Origin: Bacillota bacterium
GTDB taxonomy: Bacteria > Bacillota > Clostridia > Peptostreptococcales > Anaerovoracaceae
DNA: 64,000 nt
Reading direction: 5' to 3'
Assembly: GCA_019420305.1 (NCBI GenBank)
Contig: JAHZHL010000033.1
Span: forward strand, 121,939 to 185,938
The translations under genes and the position numbers were made by a program. Below the pieces are notes generated by a model. The model was not told where the DNA came from, ran no database searches, and saw only the letters and a program-made list of their open reading frames with translations. Shown here piece by piece: positions 17,641-26,510 of this stretch (position 1 is the first letter of the stretch; each line of letters opens with the position of its first letter).

Positions 17641-18701
17641 ATATTACGGAGATATTAAAAGAAGCTGCCGGCAGGAAGGTTTCGGATCTTTTTATTATAG
17701 CTGGAAGGCCCCTCGCCTTCAAAATGAATAATCAGATCATAAATTATTCCGCCGATATTCTGATGCCGAAAGAAACCGAGACGCTGATTTCTGAAATTTA
17801 TCAACTCGCGCAGAATCGTGATATGACAGCGGCCCTAGCATCCGGTGACGATGATTTTTCCTTTGCCATCGCGCAGGCCGCCAGATTTCGGGCCAGCGTC
17901 TACAAACAGCGGGGTTCGCTTGCCGCTGTTATCCGGGTAATCTCATTTGAACTTCCTGACCCCTCGGAAATGCATATCCCGGACGCGGTCATGGAAGCCG
18001 CCGAAGAGACAAAAGGTCTCATCCTGATTACAGGTCCTTCCGGCAGCGGCAAATCGGTTACGCTGTCCTGCCTGATTGACCGGATTAATTCTACAAGAAG
18101 CGGTCATATTATTACGTTGGAGGAACCGATTGAATTTCTTCACCCCCACAAAAAATGTATCGTCAGCCAGAGAGAAATTTCTCTGGATACGGATAGTTAT
18201 CTGACCGCGCTGCGCGCCTCGCTGCGCCAGACGCCGGACGTAATCCTTCTTGGAGAATTGCGGGATCCGGAAACCATTGATGTCGCCATGACAGCCGCAG
18301 AGACCGGACATCTTGTGATTTCCACCCTCCATACCCTCGGGGCGGCTAATACCATCGACCGCATCGTGGACAGCTTTCCCGCGCAAAAACAGACACAGAT
18401 TCGACTGCAGCTTTCTATGGTTCTCAAAGCCGTTATCTCACAGCAGCTCCTGGTCGCGATAAACGGATCCATGCGGCCGGTATTCGAACTGATGAAAGCC
18501 ACTCCTGCAATCCGCAATATGATACGGGATTCTAAGACCCACCAGATCGAGTCTGCCATTCATTCAGGAGCGAAAGACGGTATGATTAGCATGGACTCCA
18601 GCCTTTTGAGTCTATACAGGGATGGAATTATTGATGCACCTACCGCGTCCGCTCATAGTTTTTCACCAGATACCTTTGCAAGGAAAATACAGGAGGTTTG
18701 A
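17637..18701 (+). CDS. PilT-type pilus ATPase
   Basis: This 354-residue cytoplasmic ATPase belongs to the PilT/GspE secretion ATPase family, and its length fits PilT better than PilB. An N-terminal domain (about 1-100) precedes the core. The core has Walker A GPSGSGKS (about 134-141), the Asp box around ITLEEPIEF, Walker B with ILLGELRDPET and the His box STLHTLGAANTIDR. PilT proteins usually power pilus retraction. Here it is the only ATPase in the operon, so it may have to drive assembly or a simpler motion. The start overlaps the upstream gene by 4 bases, and the regulator gene follows 3 bases after its stop. Confidence 0.9.
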   Translation: MNITEILKEAAGRKVSDLFIIAGRPLAFKMNNQIINYSADILMPKETETLISEIYQLAQNRDMTAALASGDDDFSFAIAQAARFRASVYKQRGSLAAVIRVISFELPDPSEMHIPDAVMEAAEETKGLILITGPSGSGKSVTLSCLIDRINSTRSGHIITLEEPIEFLHPHKKCIVSQREISLDTDSYLTALRASLRQTPDVILLGELRDPETIDVAMTAAETGHLVISTLHTLGAANTIDRIVDSFPAQKQTQIRLQLSMVLKAVISQQLLVAINGSMRPVFELMKATPAIRNMIRDSKTHQIESAIHSGAKDGMISMDSSLLSLYRDGIIDAPTASAHSFSPDTFARKIQEV

Positions 18702-18704
18702 GTT

Positions 18705-19895
18705 ATGCCAAAAATTGAAATTTACATGCTGGGCCGCTTTGTACTGCTGGTCGGTGGAACGGATATTGTTCCGAAGCTCGGAAATTCAAAGAAAAAGCTT
18801 GCGCTCCTGCAGTATCTCATCCTGAACCGGGACGTTTCCATCTCCAACTATAATATTTTTGAAAGCATCTGGCCCGGTGAAGACAGCGCGAACCCGGAAA
18901 GCTCTCTCAAGACCCTTATCAGCCGTCTGCGTCAGAACCTGAAATCCGTAGGTCTTGAAAACGCGATTATCACCAAGCACGGCGCCTATAAATGGAATGA
19001 TGAGCTGGATGCGGACATTGATATTTTCCGGTTTGATCCCCTCTGTCAGAAAGCGCTTGAGTTCGATACGCTCAATGACGTGTCAGTTCCTGTTTTTGAA
19101 GATATTATACGCATGTATCAAGGGGATCTCCTCGCCGGTTATGACACAGAAACCTGGATTGTTCCTAAAAGTATGTACTATCATAACCTGTACCTGAAAG
19201 TTCTGTATCACTACATTGACCTCCTGGAACAGGACAGCCGTTATAATGATATTATGCCCCTTGCCCGGCGCGGACTGGAGATTGATATGCTTGACTCCAA
19301 ACTCAATCTTCATCTTATGACAGCGCTCTTAAAACTGGGCATGAAAAACGAGGCGATGTCGCATTACAATTACACTGTGAACCTGCATTACACACAGCTT
19401 GGAGTCACACCATCCACGGAGATTCTTTCTTTTTACAAGAATCTGATTCGGGCGGAAAACGATTCCAACAGCAGCCTGGATCTCATCTGCCAGGATCTGC
19501 AAAGTGACAACGGTGAATCCACGGCTTTTGTCTGTGATTACTCGATTTTTAAGGATATCTACAAGCTAAACATGCGAAATCTGGAACGACTGAATATCAC
19601 AATCTTTCTGGGGCTGATCACCGTGCTCCCGACGGAAGAAAAAGAGCATACGGATCTGCTGCTGCTTGACAAGGTCATGAACCTTCTGCTGGATTCGCTG
19701 AAGCACAATCTCAGAAAGGGTGACACGATTTCCAGGTATGGTCCCTCTCAGTTTGCGATCCTTCTTCCCGCAGTCAACCACAAAGCAGGTTCCATTGCGC
19801 TGGAACGGGTCAAAAAAGCCTTTTACAGCAAAAACTCCATCCCTGACTTTGTAATCCGATACAATATCAAGCCTATTGTTTCAAGCTCGCTCTAA
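18705..19895 (+). CDS. BTAD-type transcriptional regulator with a degenerate GGDEF-like C-terminus
   Basis: This 396-residue protein starts at ATG 18705. The N-terminus (about 1-95) is a winged-helix DNA-binding domain of the SARP/AfsR type, with SSLKTLISRLRQNLKSVGL as its recognition part. A bacterial transcriptional activation domain made of TPR-like helices follows (about 100-245), ending near HYTQLGVTPSTEI. The last 120 residues resemble a GGDEF fold: LRKGDTISRYGPSQFAILLP aligns with the R.GD...R.GGDEF..LLP core, but the active-site motif reads YGPSQF. It should therefore not make cyclic-di-GMP, though it may bind a nucleotide; that is inference. Its place next to the pilus operon suggests it controls those genes. 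Confidence 0.8.
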   Translation: MPKIEIYMLGRFVLLVGGTDIVPKLGNSKKKLALLQYLILNRDVSISNYNIFESIWPGEDSANPESSLKTLISRLRQNLKSVGLENAIITKHGAYKWNDELDADIDIFRFDPLCQKALEFDTLNDVSVPVFEDIIRMYQGDLLAGYDTETWIVPKSMYYHNLYLKVLYHYIDLLEQDSRYNDIMPLARRGLEIDMLDSKLNLHLMTALLKLGMKNEAMSHYNYTVNLHYTQLGVTPSTEILSFYKNLIRAENDSNSSLDLICQDLQSDNGESTAFVCDYSIFKDIYKLNMRNLERLNITIFLGLITVLPTEEKEHTDLLLLDKVMNLLLDSLKHNLRKGDTISRYGPSQFAILLPAVNHKAGSIALERVKKAFYSKNSIPDFVIRYNIKPIVSSSL

Positions 19896-19912
19896 ATTCC
19901 GCAAAAACGATT

Positions 19913-19982
19913 CCTCCAACCCGGTACGTTTTGATCGTCTTTTTCATAGGATAGATCGAAACACCTGGTTTGGAGGTTTTTT
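19913..19982 (+). terminator. Long hairpin terminator overlapping the ribosome site of the protease gene
   Basis: The outer arms CCTCCAACC (19913-19921) and GGTTTGGAGG (19967-19976) pair with one bulge. The inner arms GTTTTGATC (19927-19935) and GATCGAAAC (19954-19962) pair fully with one G-T. Six T follow (19977-19982). The right outer arm contains the TGGAGG ribosome site of the gene starting at 19985. Confidence 0.75.
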
Positions 19983-19984
19983 AG

Positions 19985-21100
19985 ATGAAACAAAAAAGCG
20001 GCTCTCGCTGCCCGTTTATTCTGTATCCCCGCAAAAACATTGAAAGTATCCGGCAGTGTATTCTGGAAAATTTTGGTTCCATAAAATATGAACTTCCGTT
20101 TCTCAATGCCCTGTGTGTAGAGATCCCGGAAGAAAAGGTCGGAGAAATCCGTACAAATCAGCGAATCGCCATGATGTCCGAAGATATCGAAGTATCTAAG
20201 CTGCCGGTACAAGCCGTTTCCGGGCAACAGCCGCAGTCTATGGGCTCCCCTGCCGGCTCCCGTGGAGGAGAAGGCGTCTGCCTCGCCATTATTGATACCG
20301 GAGTGGCGCCTCATTACGATCTGATCCGCCCTTTCAACCGAATTTTACATTTTGAGGATTTTGTAAACGGGCGGACAAAACCTTATGATGATGACGGGCA
20401 CGGAACCCACGTCGCGGGAATCGCGCTGGGAAACGGATACGCCTCCGGCGGCAGATACTGCGGGACGGCTCCGGGAGCGGCGCTGGTCGCGCTAAAGGCT
20501 CTCGACGGAGAAGGCAACGGAAGCGCGTCCGATATTCTTGCGGCAATGCAGTGGATTTATGATAACCATCGCCGCTACCATATTCGAGTCGTTAATCTTT
20601 CCCTTGGAGTCAGTCCCTCTGACCACGCGCAGATCGATCCTCTTGTAATCGGGGCAAATGCCCTTGTCTGCGAGGGACTGTGCGTAGTCGCCGCGGCAGG
20701 CAACAGCGGTCCGGGAAAAAAGAGTATCACTTCCCCGGGGATCAGCCCTCTCGTCCTTACAGTCGGTTCCTGCGACCGAGAAGGCAATATTTCCCACTTT
20801 TCCAGCCGGGGTCCGGCTCCTGCCGGTCAGATCAAGCCGGACGTCGTGGCACCGGGCGTCGATATTCTGTCCCTGGCTGCCCGGAATCCGAAATCTTACA
20901 TCGCTCAGACCGGAACCTCCATGTCCAGCCCCTGTGTTGCCGGTCTGGCTCTGGATTACTGCGCGCGCCACCCGCAGGCTCATCCTCTGGAAGTAAAAAA
21001 AGCGCTGATGAAACGCGCTTTTCCTCTTAAGGATGCCGGGATCAACGAGCAGGGCTGCGGAGCTCTGTACCCGTCACGCTCAGACGTTCTCCCCGGTTGA
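19985..21100 (+). CDS. Subtilisin-like serine protease (S8), probably intracellular
   Basis: This 371-residue S8 peptidase has its triad in order: Asp in IIDTGVAPHYD, His in DDGHGTHVAGI and Ser in GTSMSSPCVAG. The oxyanion Asn is in AAAGNSGPG. The first 75 residues look like a short inhibitor I9-type propeptide, and there is no signal peptide, so it probably acts in the cytoplasm like the Bacillus ISP proteases or YabP-era sporulation proteases. The SD TGGAGG sits in a terminator hairpin. The 3' end overlaps the convergent transporter gene by 21 bases. Confidence 0.88.
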   Translation: MKQKSGSRCPFILYPRKNIESIRQCILENFGSIKYELPFLNALCVEIPEEKVGEIRTNQRIAMMSEDIEVSKLPVQAVSGQQPQSMGSPAGSRGGEGVCLAIIDTGVAPHYDLIRPFNRILHFEDFVNGRTKPYDDDGHGTHVAGIALGNGYASGGRYCGTAPGAALVALKALDGEGNGSASDILAAMQWIYDNHRRYHIRVVNLSLGVSPSDHAQIDPLVIGANALVCEGLCVVAAAGNSGPGKKSITSPGISPLVLTVGSCDREGNISHFSSRGPAPAGQIKPDVVAPGVDILSLAARNPKSYIAQTGTSMSSPCVAGLALDYCARHPQAHPLEVKKALMKRAFPLKDAGINEQGCGALYPSRSDVLPG

Positions 21101-22516
21101 CTCGTTTCCGGACGCTTCCCCGTCATTCTGCTTTTTAGCTTTTAACTGCCGCTGAATCTCTTCAAACCTCTTTTTGGTAATAGGGTAACGATACAACGCC
21201 AGAAATGCCAGAACAAGAAAGATGGCGGGGATTACGGTCACGCAATTTTCTACCCACCGCATTGCGGTTTCCGTCTGAACTGCCGCATCCCCATCGAATC
21301 CTCCGATTTGCAGGATAATCCCCAGAAGCTGCACGCCGATCCCGGTAGCCAGCGCTTCCACAAGCCCCTGCAGAGAGACGATTGTTCCCTGCCTCTTCTT
21401 CCCGCTTTTCAGTTCATCATATTCGCATACATCATAGATAATTGACGGCATCAGCTGCCAGTAAAGAGATGTGGATATGGCGACAAAAAATATAAAGATA
21501 TGGAGCTGCAGGCTTCCTTCCACACCGATAAATCTGGCAATGGTTACCGATACCGCGCCTATGGCGAACACCATCAACAGGGAGGTTCGTTTGTCCGTTA
21601 CCGCGCTGATCCGTTTCATAATCAGAATCAGAACCACGCATACGATTGTGCGGTAAAGAAACATCCCCGAAATCTGTCCTGCCGACAGTCCATGATTATA
21701 GGTAAAATAGTAGACCAGATCCGCCGCGAACAGAGAATTGCAGATCAGCGCAAACAGGCTGGTAAACAAAAGATATTTAACCGGCTTTAATTTCAGAACC
21801 TGTCCGTATTCTCCAAAAATTTCCCGCAGTTTAAAACGCGGCAGTCCGTACCGCTCTCCTTCCAGCGCGGGCCGATCCTTAGATTTCGAAGCGTTTACAG
21901 TAATCCAGATAGACAGCATTGCGCAGATCCCTACCACCGCTCCCGTCACTGACCATGCCCCGGTGTTTGAAAATCCCCGTTCGCATAAAAAGTCCACAAA
22001 AATAGAAGGCAGAACCATGCCTGCCAGATTTCCGGTCATATTAAAAATAGACGCGTAAGAACGAAGTTCTGTTCTCTCGTTATAATCCTGTGTGTATTCC
22101 GCGCCCAGGGCCAGGAACGGAACGAAAAAGCTGGTATAAGCCGTCCAGAAAATAAGAAGAATCGCGGCATAATAAAATGGCCGGATCTGCGGAATCAGAT
22201 CAACCGCGGTAAACAGCATATAAAGAGCCGCTGCGATGGGAACAGCCATCAGGAACATAAAAGGCCTTCGCCGTCCCCATTTTGTCGCCGCATTATCACT
22301 GAGATATCCGGCAATGGGATTAATCAACGTATTCCAAAGGGCTCCCGCGATGGTAATCGCCCCTGCCGCCGCAGGCGGAATTTTTGCCACGGTTGTCAGG
22401 AAAAACATTAAAAACGTATTAATCAGGGCATAGGCGGCCGCGTCGCCGAAAGCCGCGGAGGCATATCCGATTTTACTCCGAAAGGTTAACTTTTCCATAG
22501 TCCTATGATACGCCAT
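21080..22516 (-). CDS. MFS transporter, GPH (MelB-like) type
   Basis: This 478-residue membrane protein is related to the GPH symporters. It has IGYASAAFGDAAAYALINTF in the first helix and the loop GYLSDNAATKWGRRRPF after TM2. The LALGAEYTQDYNERTELRS loop is followed by alternating hydrophobic helices to about residue 455 and a charged tail. It differs clearly from the first GPH gene at 9343. No enzyme gene is coupled to it, so the substrate is unknown. The Met at 22516 is used; the Met seven codons in (22498) gives the more family-like N-terminus MEKLTFRSKIGY and is a serious alternative. Confidence 0.82.
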   Translation of the reverse strand: MAYHRTMEKLTFRSKIGYASAAFGDAAAYALINTFLMFFLTTVAKIPPAAAGAITIAGALWNTLINPIAGYLSDNAATKWGRRRPFMFLMAVPIAAALYMLFTAVDLIPQIRPFYYAAILLIFWTAYTSFFVPFLALGAEYTQDYNERTELRSYASIFNMTGNLAGMVLPSIFVDFLCERGFSNTGAWSVTGAVVGICAMLSIWITVNASKSKDRPALEGERYGLPRFKLREIFGEYGQVLKLKPVKYLLFTSLFALICNSLFAADLVYYFTYNHGLSAGQISGMFLYRTIVCVVLILIMKRISAVTDKRTSLLMVFAIGAVSVTIARFIGVEGSLQLHIFIFFVAISTSLYWQLMPSIIYDVCEYDELKSGKKRQGTIVSLQGLVEALATGIGVQLLGIILQIGGFDGDAAVQTETAMRWVENCVTVIPAIFLVLAFLALYRYPITKKRFEEIQRQLKAKKQNDGEASGNESTGENV

Positions 22517-22553
22517 CGGGTTACCGTATAGTCAATGGGGTTTTGAAAAAATT

Positions 22554-25500
22554 TTATAAATGGAAGAAATCCAACTGAACTCCTTCATTCTCCTTCTTTT
22601 TCAGCGTTTCCTCCCGCTCAATCCCAAATAACGGTAAGTCCTCCAGAAACTCCGAAGGAGGATTCCCAGTCGTCAGAATCAGTTCTTCCTTTGCCCTGGT
22701 CATTCCCACATAAAACAACCTCCGTTCTTCCTCCGGATCCGCGCTTTCCATCGGAAGCACCCCTTCTTTTACGCCGCACAGGAATACCACCGGAAACTCC
22801 AGACCCTTGGCTCCGTGAAAGGTCATGAGAGAAACCGCGCCGGATCGGTACTGTTCTCCCGCGGTACTTCGGCGAATATCCTGCTCTTCTCCCAGAAGGA
22901 GATTGTCGAGGAACTCATCCATCCGATCATAGAATACGGCCATTTCCCCCAGTCTGTCCATCCGAGCGCGGAGCTTCAGCCCTGTCTGCTCCGCCCAGTC
23001 CCGCAAAAGCGCGGAAGGACGCTCTGTCTCAAGTCTTGGCAGAAAACGCTCCGCCAAGTATTGTCCGGTCTGCCGGGGATTTTCCGCGAACAGGCGGCTG
23101 CTGATGGCTTCCATTTGTTCCCGATCCTCTTCAAGCAATGCCCGGAAAAAATGGATCGTTTCTTTCACCGCCTTTTCCTGCAGAAACGGATCTTTTCCCG
23201 TAACAACACAAGGGATACTTTCTTTTCGCAGACAGCTTTCCAGCAGCCGGGCCTGATGATGGGTCCGGTAAAGCACCGCTATATCGCCAAAGCTTCTGTG
23301 GGTTTCCCTTCCCGCCGCGAACCGCTGGGCGTCCATCATGTCCATCCCTCCGGTTATCTTGTTGATTTCTTTCGCGATGTAAATCGCTTCCTGCAGATCG
23401 CCCGCCGCAGTAACAAGACGCGCCTTTTTGCCGGAATCACGCAGCGCTTTTAATTGTCTCGGCGCTCCCGGGGCGCGGTTAATTACCGATACCGCGTTTT
23501 CGAGGATTTCCGGCGTTGAGCGGTAGTTCAGTTCCAGCCGAATCTCACGCAGATCCGGATAGTCCTCTTTCAGGCGGCGGAAAACCTGCGGCACCGCGCC
23601 GCGGAAACCGTAGATGCACTGATCCGGATCGCCGATTACAAAAAGAGCTTTCCCCCGGACGGCCCACTGACGGATCAGCCGGTACTGGGGCAGGCTGACA
23701 TCCTGAAATTCATCCACCAGCAGCCATCCTCCCTCTCCCAGGGCGGGTTCCTGCGGATGCTCTTCCATATAAACCAGCGTCTCTGTCAGAAGGTCGTCAA
23801 AATCCAGAAGGTTATCTTCCCGCAGCTGTTTTGCGTACTGGCAGGCCGCCTCCCGCAGCGGCTCGTCTTCCAGTTCCGATACGCCGCTTTTCCATGCGGA
23901 AATCTTGCGCAGAAACGCGGAAGGCGAGGTGGAAAGGCCACAGTCTTTTATCGCCGCCGTCGCGGCGTCCATCTGCTGCTGCTCGTCCGCCAGCCGGATT
24001 TCTCCTTTCCAGCGTTTCAGAAGTTCCAGGCAGATCGAATGAAACGTGCCGGTTTTTACTGCGGAGGCCTTTCGTTTCCCCAGTTTTTTCTGAATCCTGT
24101 GTTTCAGTTCTTCCGCCGCTTTTTTCGTAAAGGTGACGGCCGTAATCTCCGCGGGCGCAACTTGCTTTTCCTGAATCAGGAAGGCGATTTTTTCAATCAG
24201 GGTATGGGTTTTCCCCGTTCCCGGTCCCGCGATTACCGCGACAGCCCGCTCCTCCGCGGTGACAGCTTCCTGCTGCTTAAGATTATCGGGGGTCTGATGA
24301 CTCTCCTTAGCGGGTTCTTTTGTTCCTTCTTTTGGGATCGTCCCTCGTCTTTCCGGTTTCTTCTTTTTCTTCCCCGCCGGAAGGGCGATGCTTTCAAAAA
24401 GGCTGACCTGCCCGCAGAGCTCCGCGATTTCTTCTTTGTCAATAATCTTTATGATTCCGTATTCTCCATCATAACCGGGAATCCGTTCCACCTTCCCCTG
24501 CCGCAGTCTCCGAATTCCCTCTTCAATGCAGGGACCCGCACAGCTGCGGATGGCTTCCAGGGGAATATCTCTCAAAATGGAAAATTCCGTCCCCAACTCT
24601 GCCAGCATGGCTTCATATTGCCTTTGAACTTTTACGCTGGCAGCGGATTTGTCCGTGGAAGCGGCAATCACTTCCGGCAGCGGCACCAGACTTTCAAAAT
24701 GCCTGGCTCCCGGCTTTTCATAGCCTTCTTGCCGATCCGCCAGCTGTTCCACCCGGTGCAGTACGCCGATGGTAATCTTTTTTCCGCAGACCGGACATCG
24801 TCCTCCATACTGGCTGGTCTGAACAGGACTGAGACACAGGTCGCATTTACGATGTCCATCCATGTGGTATTTTCCCTCTTCCGGGAAGAACTCCAGGGTG
24901 CCGGCAAGACCCTTTCCCTCCTGCAGCGCCTGATACAGTCCCTCATAAGAAAGCTCAATATCCAGAAGGTTTGCTTCCCTTCCCAGCTTGACCGGGGAAT
25001 GGGCGTCGGAATTTGATACCAGATGGAAGGAATCCAAGGCGGACAGTCTCCAATTCATAGGAGGATCGGAGGAAAGACCGGTTTCCAGTGCATGGATATG
25101 ACCCGTCAGATCCTCAAAACATTCTTCGATGGTATCAAACCCGGAAAAAGCTCCGAACAGGGAAAAATGAGGAGTCCAGATATGGGCGGGAATAAAAATC
25201 GCCCTGGGACAGGTTTCCAGTGTGATTTCCAGAAGATCCCGGCTGTCCAGACCGAGGATCGGCCTTCCATCGGAATGAATGTTTCCGATGGCTTCCAACC
25301 TGCGGGAAAGCTGCTCCGCTTCCTCAAGGCCCGGCAGGAGAATCAGATTGTGGACTTTTCGGGTCTTTCCGTTTTTCTTATAAATGGAGCTAATCTCGCC
25401 GGATATCACAAAACGGGGCTTCCTTTCTTCCGCTGTCATGGATTCCCTTATTTTGAAGTCTTCTTTCAGCTGATACAGCCCATCTTCCGCTGGTGCCAGT

Positions 25501-25661
25501 TTGTCTTTCAATTCTCTGCGCCATGCCGGATGAGTAAAGTCGCCGGTGCCCAGGAGATCGATGCCCTTCCTCCTGGCCCACAGGTCAAGATATTCGGGTA
25601 CGCACTCTCTGCTCGTTGCTCTGGAATATTTGGAATGAATATGTAAATCTGCGATATACAA
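22554..25661 (-). CDS. EndoQ-like PHP nuclease domain fused to a UvrD/Rep-type helicase
   Basis: This 1035-residue protein starts with TTG at 25661 behind AGGTGA. The N-terminal about 390 residues have the PHP metal motif ADLHIHSKYS and the EndoQ layout, including a zinc-finger-like CDLC...CPVCGKK (about 270-295). EndoQ endonucleases cut DNA 5' of deaminated bases. After a basic linker (about 430-470) comes an SF1 helicase with Walker A AGPGTGKT, motif II VDEFQDVS, motif IV-V FHGAKGLEFPVVF and motif VI YVGMTRAKEEL. The fusion would couple lesion nicking to unwinding. It is 7 bases downstream of the vanZ-like gene. The EndoQ assignment rests on the fold pattern and should be confirmed by profile search. 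Confidence 0.85.
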   Translation of the reverse strand: MYIADLHIHSKYSRATSRECVPEYLDLWARRKGIDLLGTGDFTHPAWRRELKDKLAPAEDGLYQLKEDFKIRESMTAEERKPRFVISGEISSIYKKNGKTRKVHNLILLPGLEEAEQLSRRLEAIGNIHSDGRPILGLDSRDLLEITLETCPRAIFIPAHIWTPHFSLFGAFSGFDTIEECFEDLTGHIHALETGLSSDPPMNWRLSALDSFHLVSNSDAHSPVKLGREANLLDIELSYEGLYQALQEGKGLAGTLEFFPEEGKYHMDGHRKCDLCLSPVQTSQYGGRCPVCGKKITIGVLHRVEQLADRQEGYEKPGARHFESLVPLPEVIAASTDKSAASVKVQRQYEAMLAELGTEFSILRDIPLEAIRSCAGPCIEEGIRRLRQGKVERIPGYDGEYGIIKIIDKEEIAELCGQVSLFESIALPAGKKKKKPERRGTIPKEGTKEPAKESHQTPDNLKQQEAVTAEERAVAVIAGPGTGKTHTLIEKIAFLIQEKQVAPAEITAVTFTKKAAEELKHRIQKKLGKRKASAVKTGTFHSICLELLKRWKGEIRLADEQQQMDAATAAIKDCGLSTSPSAFLRKISAWKSGVSELEDEPLREAACQYAKQLREDNLLDFDDLLTETLVYMEEHPQEPALGEGGWLLVDEFQDVSLPQYRLIRQWAVRGKALFVIGDPDQCIYGFRGAVPQVFRRLKEDYPDLREIRLELNYRSTPEILENAVSVINRAPGAPRQLKALRDSGKKARLVTAAGDLQEAIYIAKEINKITGGMDMMDAQRFAAGRETHRSFGDIAVLYRTHHQARLLESCLRKESIPCVVTGKDPFLQEKAVKETIHFFRALLEEDREQMEAISSRLFAENPRQTGQYLAERFLPRLETERPSALLRDWAEQTGLKLRARMDRLGEMAVFYDRMDEFLDNLLLGEEQDIRRSTAGEQYRSGAVSLMTFHGAKGLEFPVVFLCGVKEGVLPMESADPEEERRLFYVGMTRAKEELILTTGNPPSEFLEDLPLFGIEREETLKKKENEGVQLDFFHL

Positions 25662-25667
25662 TGGGGT

Positions 25668-26300
25668 TCACCTGCTTTCTGAGATGTTTCTATTATACCC
25701 TCCGCCGTGCTGTTTTTCCACACGCGGCTCCGGTTCTGTCCCCGTTTTTTCCGCGGAAGTCCCCGCGCCTCGGATTTTCCGAAAGAAAAGAAGCCCAATC
25801 ACTCCTAGCAGAACGCCCGCGGTATTGAGGAAAACATCATCAATGTCCACTACCCGGTTCGGGTATCGGGCGGCCATATTTTCGAGCAGCTGCAGCGCTT
25901 CAATCGAAACGGAGGAAAGCAGTCCCGTGAAAAACAGCTTTTTTCCATTCATGTCCGGCCGTATTAATCCCAGAAAAACCGGAACCGGCGCCAGCAGCAG
26001 GATATTGCCGAAAATCTGCACGCGCCAGTAAATCGTTCCGGCAAAAAGAGATATGGTCGTAAAAGGAATCGGCTGGATATTGCGGATTTCCTCTGCCGTA
26101 AAAAAGATATACGGATAAAGACTCCCTGTCCGCACGGGAAGCAGCGTGCATTGTAAAAGGAGCAGCAGATACCCTGTTGCCGCCGCGAAAAGAATAAATC
26201 TAGCGGTCGACTCATTCCGCTTCCTGCAGAATAAAAAAATCCCTATCGCCAGGAACAAGTAAAGGATCGCCATTTGTGTAATATTCAATGTAATAATCAT
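25668..26300 (-). CDS. VanZ-family membrane protein
   Basis: This 210-residue protein starts at ATG 26300 behind AAGGAG. It has five or so transmembrane helices; two fall in about 8-25 and 36-52, and the others in about 85-110, 125-140 and 155-180. The middle loop GNILLLAPVPVFLGLIRPDMNGKKLFFTGLLSSVSIEALQLL and the motif NRVVDIDDVFLNTAGVLLGV are VanZ hallmarks. VanZ gives low-level teicoplanin resistance in enterococci, but most family members have no known role. It probably forms an operon with the EndoQ-UvrD gene, which follows after 7 bases. Its C-terminus is basic and longer than usual. Confidence 0.85.
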   Translation of the reverse strand: MIITLNITQMAILYLFLAIGIFLFCRKRNESTARFILFAAATGYLLLLLQCTLLPVRTGSLYPYIFFTAEEIRNIQPIPFTTISLFAGTIYWRVQIFGNILLLAPVPVFLGLIRPDMNGKKLFFTGLLSSVSIEALQLLENMAARYPNRVVDIDDVFLNTAGVLLGVIGLLFFRKIRGAGTSAEKTGTEPEPRVEKQHGGGYNRNISESR

Positions 26301-26435
26301 AAGAACTCCTTGTTGCTATAGTAGCATTTTCAAATCCGGCCTGTCAATAAAGCCCCGGATTCTTAAGGAAGTTCTAAGAAGAAAACACCACACCTTTTCG
26401 GGAAATTGTCGGAAATTCATTCGGGAGATTGCAAA

Positions 26436-26486
26436 AACTGCAGTCCGATCCTGGGCACTTCTGGTTCCCCAGGCCGGGCTGCAGTT
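26436..26486 (-). terminator. Terminator of the Nim-type gene
   Basis: Outer arms AACTGCAGTCCG (26436-26447) and CGGGCTGCAGTT (26475-26486) pair with one G-T. Inner arms CCTGGG and CCCAGG lengthen the stem. On the reverse strand it ends in a run of five T. Confidence 0.8.
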
Positions 26487-26510
26487 CTTCTTTTGCGTTC
26501 TTTTTCCTCG

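Noticed and set aside
23757..25016. Long forward-strand open frame (over 400 codons) in the EndoQ-UvrD gene
   Set aside because: It lies fully within the coding region of the EndoQ-UvrD gene on the other strand, has no domain likeness and poor start signals. It is a codon-bias shadow.
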